From NCBI GenBank assembly GCA_902571335.1, contig CACGBT010000011.1:1-52574 (forward strand): DNA of 52,574 bases, written 5' to 3'. Positions 44,282-52,574 of this stretch are shown here, in pieces. Made by a program: the position numbers and the translations under genes. Under the pieces are notes generated by a model. The model did no database searches, had not been told where the DNA came from, and saw only the letters and a list, made by a program, of their open reading frames with translations. The stretch comes from an uncultured Prochlorococcus sp. (GTDB lineage: Bacteria; Cyanobacteriota; Cyanobacteriia; PCC-6307; Cyanobiaceae). Position 1 is the stretch's first letter. Each line of letters opens with the position of its first letter.

Positions 44282-44650
44282 ATGGGAACTTCTCCAAAAA
44301 AAGAACCAAATGTTTCTGGTACTGAAAAAGAATTAACTCCTGATCAAACTCTTGGATTAGTTAGCCTAAGCTTGATGCAAAAACTATCTCAGAAAGACCC
44401 ATCTTTTAGTTGGTTAGAAGAAGATAAAATTGAAAAAGTAAATCTTAAGAACCTTAGAGATAGATTGGAGTTAACGCAATTAGCTATAAATACTGGAGCA
44501 CCTTTAACCACTTCAGAAGTCACAGCTTTAATTGGGGCAAAGCCCGGGAAATCTAAGTTCGAAAGAGCAGGATTATTAGCAACGAAAATAGCTAGAAATG
44601 TTTGGAAGATTTCAAAAACAAGTCAAGGAAATTCCTTCTACAGAAATTAA
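44282..44650 (+). CDS. Conserved protein of unknown function upstream of chlN
   Basis: A 122-residue soluble protein, with a Thr/Glu-rich N-terminus, a helical middle (LGLVSLSLMQKLSQKDPSFSWLEEDKI) and a basic C-terminus (VTALIGAKPGKSKFERAGLLATKIARNVWKISK). The pattern TTSEVTALIGAKPG-x-x-x-x-ERAGLLA could be a helix-turn-helix-like or RNA-binding element, but no family is recognised. ATG start. It diverges from csoS1D by 97 bases and stands 157 bases before chlN. It may be a picocyanobacterial gene of unknown role, possibly regulatory, which is an inference. Confidence 0.65.
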   Translation: MGTSPKKEPNVSGTEKELTPDQTLGLVSLSLMQKLSQKDPSFSWLEEDKIEKVNLKNLRDRLELTQLAINTGAPLTTSEVTALIGAKPGKSKFERAGLLATKIARNVWKISKTSQGNSFYRN

Positions 44651-44798
44651 AATACGCCCCAAAAGTTTTTTTCATAATTCCCATTTAAGTATTTAAACAT
44701 TCATATAAGTTTTTTAAATGTATTCATTTTGTAAGAGAACTTATCAATTACTTTCTTAAATTAAAAAGTTTATGCAAGCTTGAAATATAAGCTCTTGA

Positions 44799-46064
<1,266 letters not shown>

Positions 46065-46069
46065 AAACT

Positions 46070-47641
46070 ATGGAATTAACTCTTTGGACGTATGAAGGAC
46101 CACCACATGTTGGTGCTATGAGAATTGCCTCGTCAATGAAAGACATTCATTATGTGCTTCATGCCCCCCAAGGAGATACATATGCAGATCTTCTCTTTAC
46201 AATGATCGAGAGAAGGGGGCAAAGGCCTCCAGTAACCTATACAACTTTTCAGGCTAGAGACCTTGGAGGCGATACAGCTGAATTAGTGAAGAAAAATATT
46301 AAGGAAGCGGTTGAACGATTCAAACCCAAAACTCTTTTAGTCGGAGAAAGTTGTACAGCAGAACTTATCCAAGACCAACCTGGAGCTCTTGCGAAAGGGA
46401 TGGGGTTTGATATGCCGATTGTGAATCTTGAATTACCTGCTTATAGCAAGAAAGAAAATTGGGGGGCCTCAGAAACCTTTTATCAATTAACAAGAACCCT
46501 ACTAAAAGAAAAAGTAAGTTCTTCAGATAAAATAAATCCCCTTAGGTGGAGGGAATTAGGTAGGAGACCAAAAGTTAATATACTTGGCCCTTCATTACTA
46601 GGATTTAGATGCAGAGATGATGTAATCGAAATTCAACGCATACTTTCGGAACAAGGTATAGATACAAACGTAGTTGCTCCATTAGGTGCTAGTCCTGATG
46701 ATATTGAAAGACTAATTGATGCTGAAATAAATATCTGTCTTTATCAAGAAATTGCTGAAGCTTCATGTGAGTGGCTTAAACGGAACTTTGGAATGGAATA
46801 TACGAATACTATTCCTATTGGAATAAAAAATACAATTGAATTTATAAATGAAGTTCATGAGAAATTAGATCTTCCTTTAACGAATAAAGAAGAATTAGAA
46901 AATAAATCAAAACTTCCTTGGTACTCAAAATCAGTAGACTCTAATTATCTAACTGGCAAAAGAGTTTTTATTTTTGGTGATGGAACACATGCAATTGCAG
47001 CAGCCAAGATTGCTAAGGAAGAATTAGGTTTTGAAGTAGTGGGTCTTGGAACATACAGCAGGGAGATGGCCAGGCAAGTAAGAGCTACTGCAAAAGATCT
47101 TAATGTAGAAGCTCTCATAACCAACAATTATCTAGAAGTGGAAGATGCCATGAAAAAGGCCGCCCCTGAACTAGTTTTAGGGACCCAAATGGAAAGGCAT
47201 AGTGCAAAAAGGCTCGGCATTCCATGCTCCGTAATTAGTACTCCAATGCATGTTCAAGATGTTCCTGCAAGATATAGTCCTCAAATGGGATGGGAAGGAG
47301 CAAATGTGATTTTTGATGACTGGGTACATCCCCTAATGATGGGCTTAGAAGAGCATCTTATTGATATGTTCAAACATGACTTTGAGTTTGTTGATGGTCA
47401 TCAAAGCCATTTAGGACATACAGCGACAAACACAAATAACATTTTAAATTCTGACGAGAAAAAAGAAAAAAATAGTAAAGAAGGAATTATCTGGACTGAA
47501 TCTGGTAGAGCTGAATTAACAAAAGTTCCATTTTTTGTAAGAGGTAAAGTTAAAACAAATACTGAAAAATACGCAATCTTGAGAGGAATTCCAGAGATAA
47601 GCGATGAAACTCTTTACGATGCCAAAGCATATTTCAGTTAA
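46070..47641 (+). CDS. chlB: Light-independent protochlorophyllide reductase subunit B
   Basis: A 523-residue NifK-like subunit. Seen: [15 protein letters not shown], the Asp of APQGDTYAD that serves as the fourth cluster ligand in known DPOR structures, the [12 protein letters not shown]ys region, [19 protein letters not shown], and a C-terminal extension with the small helical domain ([14 protein letters not shown]). Full length. It forms the heterotetramer with ChlN; ChlL supplies electrons. The gap to chlN is 5 bases. Confidence 0.97.
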   Translation: MELTLWTYEGPPHVGAMRIASSMKDIHYVLHAPQGDTYADLLFTMIERRGQRPPVTYTTFQARDLGGDTAELVKKNIKEAVERFKPKTLLVGESCTAELIQDQPGALAKGMGFDMPIVNLELPAYSKKENWGASETFYQLTRTLLKEKVSSSDKINPLRWRELGRRPKVNILGPSLLGFRCRDDVIEIQRILSEQGIDTNVVAPLGASPDDIERLIDAEINICLYQEIAEASCEWLKRNFGMEYTNTIPIGIKNTIEFINEVHEKLDLPLTNKEELENKSKLPWYSKSVDSNYLTGKRVFIFGDGTHAIAAAKIAKEELGFEVVGLGTYSREMARQVRATAKDLNVEALITNNYLEVEDAMKKAAPELVLGTQMERHSAKRLGIPCSVISTPMHVQDVPARYSPQMGWEGANVIFDDWVHPLMMGLEEHLIDMFKHDFEFVDGHQSHLGHTATNTNNILNSDEKKEKNSKEGIIWTESGRAELTKVPFFVRGKVKTNTEKYAILRGIPEISDETLYDAKAYFS

Positions 47642-47668
47642 TTTTTACTAATAAAATATAATTAAGTC

Positions 47669-47686
47669 ATGAGTATTTTCACTCAT
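47669..47686 (+). terminator. Stem-loop after chlB
   Basis: atgagt (47669-47674) and actcat (47681-47686) form a 6-bp stem with a 6-base loop, 28 bases after the chlB stop codon. It lacks a following T-run, so if it ends or stabilises the chlNB message, it does so without the classic signal. Confidence 0.35.
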
Positions 47687-47723
47687 AATCTAATAGATTT
47701 AAACCTAAAAATTCAGTTATAAG

Positions 47724-47780
47724 AACATATTTCACACTTTTAATACAATTAAATACATATTTGTTTAGAAACATATTTCA
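47724..47780 (+). repeat. Repeated acatattt words in the chlL leader
   Basis: aacatatttca occurs exactly at 47724-47734 and 47770-47780, and the shorter acatattt also at 47755-47762. The 189-base spacer before chlL holds this set 50-106 bases upstream of the start codon. Could be binding sites for a regulator, or chance in A/T-rich DNA. Confidence 0.4.
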
Positions 47781-47830
47781 TGTGTATCTTCGCTGCAAGA
47801 ATATAAATAATAATGTGTTTTAAGCTTTAA

Positions 47831-48718
<888 letters not shown>

Positions 48719-48724
48719 TCTAAA

Positions 48725-49729
48725 TTAATCTAATCCAACCAATTGGCGTGTTAGATCATATGTTTGTTGAGAGGTCTTCGTATCAATTATTCTTTTTGAC
48801 AACTTTTGAGAAAAAGCTTTTCTACCAGTTTTCTGACGATTTCCCCAGCTCCAATGGACTGATGGTTTAGCAAATTCTTTATAAGTTGCCACTTGAGCGA
48901 CTCTCTCTCCTGCCAGTCTTTGTGAAACATATCCTTTTGTTATGAATTTTTGAAATATCGGGAAAAGGAATCTAAATAACCAAGGTGTATCTCTAAAAAG
49001 TTTTGTATCAGCAACACATCCAGGATATAGAGAATTTACAATAATCTTCTCTGCAGGATATCTTTTTGATAATTCCTGAACAGTCACCATATTGCAAAGT
49101 TTACTATCCTTATAAGCCTTACCAGGTTTAAATTTCTTTCCATTCGCCATACTTATTGGAGATAAAAAACCATTTTTGAATCCAGATAAATCTCCCAAAT
49201 CAGCTGGGGCAGGAATGGGAATCCTTCCACCAAGTTCTGAATAATTAGCCGTAACAGTCCCTAATACTGTAATTCTTGGCTTGAATACAGTTGATTTGCC
49301 ATTTAAAACAATTTCTCTTTCAGAAGATAAAATATTTTCCATAAGTAGGTTTATCATAAGAAAATGCCCAAAATGATTTACTGCCATAGAGTTTTCAAAC
49401 CCCTGAGCAGACCTTTCAGGTCTCTTTAGTCTCGGTTTATAAACTGCTGCATTACAAATAAGAGAATTTATTGGCTTCTTAAATCTTTCTAATATTTCAT
49501 CGCAACCTTTTCTCACATCATTCAAGTTAGAAAGATCTATTTCTATAAAGTGAACATTTTCAACTTCCTCTTTTGTCAAGAATTCCTCAGCTATTTTTAT
49601 AGCTCTTTTATTTGATCGATTAATAGCTATAACCTCCCATCCAAATCTTAAAAGAGGTTTTAGAGTATTTAATCCAACTCCTGAAGTTGTTCCTGTGATT
49701 AGGACTAAACCCTTAATTTTCTTACTCAC
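48725..49729 (-). CDS. por: Light-dependent protochlorophyllide oxidoreductase
   Basis: A short-chain dehydrogenase that reduces protochlorophyllide with NADPH under light. Seen: LITGTTSGVGLNTL (TG-x-x-x-G-x-G), NAAVYKPRLKRP, the catalytic Tyr-x-x-x-Lys (AYKDSKLCN), and SLYPGCVADT. The chosen start is GTG at 49727-49729, giving 334 residues beginning Val-Ser-Lys-Lys before the first strand. The frame is open upstream to an ATG at 49765, but the extra 12 residues (LLIIFHLTFEL) are unlike the family. Convergent with chlL, 6 bases apart. Confidence 0.94.
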   Translation of the reverse strand: MSKKIKGLVLITGTTSGVGLNTLKPLLRFGWEVIAINRSNKRAIKIAEEFLTKEEVENVHFIEIDLSNLNDVRKGCDEILERFKKPINSLICNAAVYKPRLKRPERSAQGFENSMAVNHFGHFLMINLLMENILSSEREIVLNGKSTVFKPRITVLGTVTANYSELGGRIPIPAPADLGDLSGFKNGFLSPISMANGKKFKPGKAYKDSKLCNMVTVQELSKRYPAEKIIVNSLYPGCVADTKLFRDTPWLFRFLFPIFQKFITKGYVSQRLAGERVAQVATYKEFAKPSVHWSWGNRQKTGRKAFSQKLSKRIIDTKTSQQTYDLTRQLVGLD

Positions 49730-49783
49730 TAGCTCAAAAGTTAAATGAAAAATGATAAGTAGCATGATTCAAGATCATCCTTA

Positions 49784-50131
49784 TCAACGCCATATTACCC
49801 TGATAACGTCCCTAGAAATCATTTGATCCTGATCCTTCATAAATCTTTGCTCACCTTCAGAAGAAAATAAATCATCAAACCTATTTGTTAAAACATTAAA
49901 TCGATATTGTTCATATGAAAATGAGTCTTGAATTTCCTTTAATCTAGTCAACCTGACTTTGGAGCTATAGCCAAGTTTAATCAAGCTTATTATTGCTAAA
50001 AGTGAAAAGCAAATTTTTATAATTAAAACAAATAAAGAAACCAAAGTTTCCTGTTTCTGTTGCTTTTTTTTAAATGCAGAACCAAGATATTTTTTATAGA
50101 AAATACTATTTTTATAAAAAGATTTTGACAA
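49784..50131 (-). CDS. Small single-pass membrane protein of unknown function
   Basis: A 115-residue protein with a basic N-terminus (KKKQQKQE), one membrane helix (about 30-53: LVSLFVLIIKICFSLLAIISLIK) and a charged C-terminal region with YEQYRFNVLTNRFDDLFSSEGEQRFMKDQDQMI and a DVIRVIW end. The latter looks like a conserved cyanobacterial motif, but no family name is recalled with confidence. TTG start at 50131. It is transcribed toward por, 19 bases from the latter's upstream ATG, so it may be co-transcribed with por. Function unknown. Confidence 0.6.
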   Translation of the reverse strand: MSKSFYKNSIFYKKYLGSAFKKKQQKQETLVSLFVLIIKICFSLLAIISLIKLGYSSKVRLTRLKEIQDSFSYEQYRFNVLTNRFDDLFSSEGEQRFMKDQDQMISRDVIRVIWR

Positions 50132-50151
50132 ATTTAGTTCTTGGAATATTT

Positions 50152-50171
50152 ACTGAATAAGTCAATTCAGT
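50152..50171 (-). promoter_or_regulatory. 7-bp inverted repeat upstream of the 115-residue gene
   Basis: actgaat (50152-50158) and attcagt (50165-50171), 6-base loop, in the 84-base spacer between psaM and the small membrane-protein gene. Possible operator or hairpin, not followed by a U-tract. Confidence 0.3.
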
Positions 50172-50189
50172 CATACTTTATTATTACCT

Positions 50190-50217
50190 TAAAAATATAA
50201 ATTCTCTAATAGAATTT
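50190..50217 (-). terminator. Possible terminator overlapping the psaM stop codon
   Basis: aaattct (50199-50205) and agaattt (50211-50217) form a 7-bp stem with a 5-base loop. On the psaM transcript it is followed by a U-rich tail (complement of 50191-50198). The hairpin overlaps the stop codon (50216-50218). A short A/T-rich intrinsic terminator. Confidence 0.4.
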
Positions 50218-50320
50218 AGTTTCTACCTAAACTAATTCCTAACCTAAGAGCTAACACTCCTGCATGAATAACTACTATTAGGCTTAGTGCAATTAAATTT
50301 ATTGTTTGAGTTGGCTCCAT
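50216..50320 (-). CDS. psaM: Photosystem I reaction center subunit XII
   Basis: A 34-residue membrane subunit of photosystem I that lies at the trimer interface. Translated by hand: starts Met-Glu-Pro-Thr-Gln-Thr, one hydrophobic helix ([17 protein letters not shown]), and ends Gly-Ile-Ser-Leu-Gly-Arg-Asn. The sequence and the length are diagnostic of PsaM. Read on the minus strand from ATG at 50318-50320 to TAA. It faces the LipM-like gene across 101 bases. Confidence 0.92.
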   Translation of the reverse strand: MEPTQTINLIALSLIVVIHAGVLALRLGISLGRN

Positions 50321-50421
50321 AGTGAAAAAAATATTTCTTATATTCTCCACCTAAAAGAGGAAATTTGACACACTATTACAAAATGATGTTACGTAATTAA
50401 TAAATTGAAAGAAAAAATTTA

Positions 50422-51165
50422 TTGAAAATTATTATTAATAGACCTGCAAAGTTAATTTTGGGAATAGGAAATCAAGCTTTAATTTTTTCGACAAATAATT
50501 TACCTGGATTTGATCAAATGGCTTTAGATTTAAATTCTTTAGATCAGACTATTTCTAATCCAGAAATAATTCTCACATTGAGGTTCTACTATTGGACTGG
50601 AGATTGGCTTTCAATTGGCTATCACCAAAAAGAGATTCCTCTTCATTGGAAAAAATTATTATCAGATGGGGAAATTAACATTGTCAGGCGGCCCTCTGGA
50701 GGGGGTGCTGTTTTGCATTCAGGGGGCATAACATATGCATTAACATTTAAAAAAACTTACTATAAATTCCTAAGTTATGAAATGGTAAATAATTGGTTAA
50801 TTAAGAGTTTTAGAGAATTGGGTCTAAACTTACAAAATGGTAATTTACGAAAATCACCCATAACATCAAATTGTTTTGGGACTTCATTAATTTCTGATTT
50901 AGTTGATCAGAATGGTTACAAGAGGATAGGAAGTGCCCAATATCGTAAAAAAGGAGCGTTCCTTCAACATGGAGAGATTCAAACTAATCCTTGTAAAGAT
51001 TTATGGTTCAAATTATTTAAAGAAGAATCTCCACCAAAAATGAATCTAGACCTAACAAATGATGAAATAATTCAACATTTAAAGAACTCATTTCTAAAGA
51101 ATAAATCAAATATAAATTTCAAAAATATTGCCATAGATAATAAAAATGTTCAAAAATTTTCATGA
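50422..51165 (+). CDS. Lipoate-protein ligase / LipM-like octanoyltransferase family
   Basis: A 247-residue protein of the BPL/LplA/LipB fold, which attaches or transfers lipoyl/octanoyl groups. Seen: a VRRPSGGGAVLHSGGITYALTF block typical of the family, then SNCFGTSLISDLV and KRIGSAQYRKKGAFLQHGEI. The Cys in SNCFG and the Lys before Arg-Ile-Gly match the LipM pattern of an acyl-Cys intermediate (LipM: Cys then K-x-x-G-S-A-Q) more than an ATP-using ligase. TTG start at 50422. Octanoyl transfer to GcvH or PDH E2 is an inference. It is on its own between psaM (divergent) and the M50 gene (convergent). Confidence 0.82.
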   Translation: MKIIINRPAKLILGIGNQALIFSTNNLPGFDQMALDLNSLDQTISNPEIILTLRFYYWTGDWLSIGYHQKEIPLHWKKLLSDGEINIVRRPSGGGAVLHSGGITYALTFKKTYYKFLSYEMVNNWLIKSFRELGLNLQNGNLRKSPITSNCFGTSLISDLVDQNGYKRIGSAQYRKKGAFLQHGEIQTNPCKDLWFKLFKEESPPKMNLDLTNDEIIQHLKNSFLKNKSNINFKNIAIDNKNVQKFS

Positions 51166-51174
51166 TATAGATTC

Positions 51175-52398
51175 TTAAAGATCTCCTTTCTGCTTCATTA
51201 AATTAATTATTCTTGGCAACTCAATTCCCAAGGGATATTGATTTTTGTAATTTAATTTATTGACAATCTCTGAAGGCAAATTAAATCCTAATTTATTCAA
51301 TACAAAGTTTCCAATTCTAGCCCTATCAATAATCCCTAAAGGGATATCTGCAGCATTGAGAACCAATATAAAACCTTCACCTGTTTCTTCAATTCTTTCT
51401 ATAGTTTTCCATAATTTATCTTTACTATATACACTTTTAAAACTATCGATCGGCTCCTTAAAATCTCCAACAAAGTTCCTTTCCCATTTTTTGATGGAGA
51501 CAGTTTTTAAAATATTCTCATCAATAAAACCATTCCATCGCCCATTTTTAGTAACAAAAAAATATTTATCTGATGCATCCTTCTTTTTTTTTATTAATTT
51601 ATTTAATTCTGAGAAATTAGAATCGAATTCAATTTTTCTTAACGGCTTTAATTTAAGCTCAGAAACTTTACTAAATTTAAGTATGTTTTCAATTTTAAAA
51701 AATTGACTTTCTGACTTTGAAGAATTAACTCCAAACAATCCTAAAAAAGAAAGAATAAAACCATAGTAAAAGTTAAATCTAAATAAACAAATTATTCCAA
51801 ATATAAGAACTAAAAAAGATAAATATAAATTAACTTTATTCAGAAAATTTCTTCCTTTGTTTTTACTACCTGAAAAATGCCAAATAATACTTTTTAGTAA
51901 ATTTCCTCCATCTAAAGAACCTATTGGAATCAAATTTAAGAAGCCTAAGAATAAATTTAATATACCAACTCTAGAAATTATATTGATGGATATTATTTCT
52001 TGAGATGGATTGTAATTACTAATTAAAAGAAGTAGAAATGCTGTAGCGAAACATAATAGAGGTCTAACAATTGCAATTTTTATATTACCAATCGCAGTTT
52101 CACAATACTTATCTATTTGTAAAATTGCTCCTAGAAAATAAAAAGTAATTTTTTTTATTTTTACACCTTGATTTAAAGAAACAAAAGTATGTAAAACCTC
52201 ATGAGAAATAATTGAGGATAATAAGAAAAAAGAAGTTAAAAAACCTATAATCCAAGCTTCTTTGGTATTGTAAATATCACCAGAAGATAAATTAACCTGA
52301 TTACTAATGCTCCATGAGAATAAAAAAAGAATGACAATCCAATAGGGATGAATTTTGAAGGGAATTCCCCATATTTTAAAAATTTGCCAACTTCTCAA
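51175..52398 (-). CDS. Site-2 protease (M50) with C-terminal CBS-like domain
   Basis: A 407-residue intramembrane zinc protease. Seen: helix 1 (HPYWIVILFLFSW), the zinc motif HEVLH (about residue 66), NLIPIGSLDGG with the third ligand Asp (about 155-165), further membrane helices to about 220, then a soluble part (about 240-407) with two CBS-type segments (FFVTKNGRWNGFIDENIL, ILVLNAADIPLGIIDRARI). S2P proteases with CBS domains release membrane-bound sigma or other factors in several bacteria. The target is unknown. TTG start. It diverges from trpF over 55 bases. Confidence 0.9.
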   Translation of the reverse strand: MRSWQIFKIWGIPFKIHPYWIVILFLFSWSISNQVNLSSGDIYNTKEAWIIGFLTSFFLLSSIISHEVLHTFVSLNQGVKIKKITFYFLGAILQIDKYCETAIGNIKIAIVRPLLCFATAFLLLLISNYNPSQEIISINIISRVGILNLFLGFLNLIPIGSLDGGNLLKSIIWHFSGSKNKGRNFLNKVNLYLSFLVLIFGIICLFRFNFYYGFILSFLGLFGVNSSKSESQFFKIENILKFSKVSELKLKPLRKIEFDSNFSELNKLIKKKKDASDKYFFVTKNGRWNGFIDENILKTVSIKKWERNFVGDFKEPIDSFKSVYSKDKLWKTIERIEETGEGFILVLNAADIPLGIIDRARIGNFVLNKLGFNLPSEIVNKLNYKNQYPLGIELPRIINLMKQKGDL

Positions 52399-52453
52399 AA
52401 ATAATCTCCGCTATATTTAGCAATAATATTAATTTTACATAAAGGATAATGAT

Positions 52454-52574
52454 ATGCCCAAGACTAATACTTTAGTTAAGATTTGTGGACTAACGTCTGA
52501 AGAACAAGCTCTTCAAGTCGCCAAACTAGGAGCGAATGCAATAGGCATTATTTCGGTTGAAGAGTCCCCAAGGT
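52454..52574 (+). CDS. trpF: Phosphoribosylanthranilate isomerase, 5' end
   Basis: Only the first 40 residues are in the window. Seen: LVKICGLTSEEQA, where Lys-Ile-Cys-Gly carries the catalytic Cys of TrpF, then AKLGANAIGIIS. ATG start at 52454. It isomerises phosphoribosylanthranilate to CdRP in tryptophan synthesis and is separated from trpA, which lies about 30 kb away in this window. Cut off by the window end. Confidence 0.92.
   Translation, partial: MPKTNTLVKICGLTSEEQALQVAKLGANAIGIISVEESPR

Noticed and set aside
47669..47722. A 17-codon ATG frame after chlB as a leader peptide of chlL
   Set aside because: It has no ribosome binding site, lies in a hairpin, ends over 100 bases before chlL and shows no attenuator-like codon bias.

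Overview
The window looks like a core-genome segment of a high-light-adapted marine Prochlorococcus. This is inferred from several things seen together: very AT-rich DNA, short spacers with genes often abutting or overlapping, a cso-type (alpha) carboxysome locus with form IA RuBisCO, csoS1D and an acRAF-like gene, both light-independent (chlN/chlB/chlL) and light-dependent (por) protochlorophyllide reductases, plastocyanin, PsaM, NdhL, a Ycf51-like protein and a cyAbrB regulator. No phage, insertion sequence, CRISPR array or rRNA operon was seen.

Layout. 1-8.4 kb: 3' end of an M3 oligopeptidase, then a minus-strand run of a small alpha/beta hydrolase, folB, proA and a giant TamB-like protein. 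Divergent from these are a Ycf51-like membrane protein, a DUF4332-like protein and a small secreted protein. 8.4-18.7 kb: CocE-type hydrolase, glgB, hemE, an NAD-dependent epimerase, petE, a second-type clpB, a QueD-like protein and hisIE. 18.9-23.2 kb: a group 2 sigma factor, a DUF1232 protein fused in tandem to a small HTH gene, a YciI-like protein, cyAbrB, the ndhL-DUF3007-trpA operon and tRNA-Leu(UAA). 23.2-35.5 kb: pyrC, a Ca2+/cation antiporter, gor, a long GST, dnaA, a two-gene glycosyltransferase pair, a GNAT acetyltransferase with an ABC exporter, hisG, gloB, ridA and a DUF3136-like protein. 35.5-44.2 kb: the alpha-carboxysome locus on the minus strand (csoS1D, then csoS1-cbbL-cbbS-csoS2-csoSCA-csoS4A-csoS4B-acRAF), with rdgB inserted on the opposite strand between csoS1D and csoS1. 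44.3-50.3 kb: a conserved small gene, chlN-chlB, chlL, convergent por, a small membrane protein and psaM. 50.4-52.6 kb: a LipM-like octanoyltransferase, a site-2 protease with CBS domains and the 5' end of trpF.

How the genes work together. The window joins CO2 fixation (RuBisCO, shell, scaffold, carbonic anhydrase and assembly factor), chlorophyll synthesis (hemE at the shared tetrapyrrole stage; chlLNB and por at the protochlorophyllide step), electron transport (petE, psaM, ndhL) and carbon storage (glgB) with house-keeping amino-acid, pyrimidine and folate genes.

The most interesting unexplained material is the 327-base spacer between csoS1 and rdgB. It holds a GC-richer, strongly self-complementary block of about 58 bases. 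The apparent loop of that block carries a 14-base word repeated exactly in the csoS1 leader on the same DNA strand. An RNA from the plus strand would therefore be perfectly antisense to the csoS1 mRNA just upstream of its start codon. Stem-loops also sit in the csoS1-cbbL, cbbL-cbbS and cbbS-csoS2 spacers. The strongest, a 13-bp stem followed by five Us, lies where expression would be expected to step down from RuBisCO to the low-copy carboxysome proteins.
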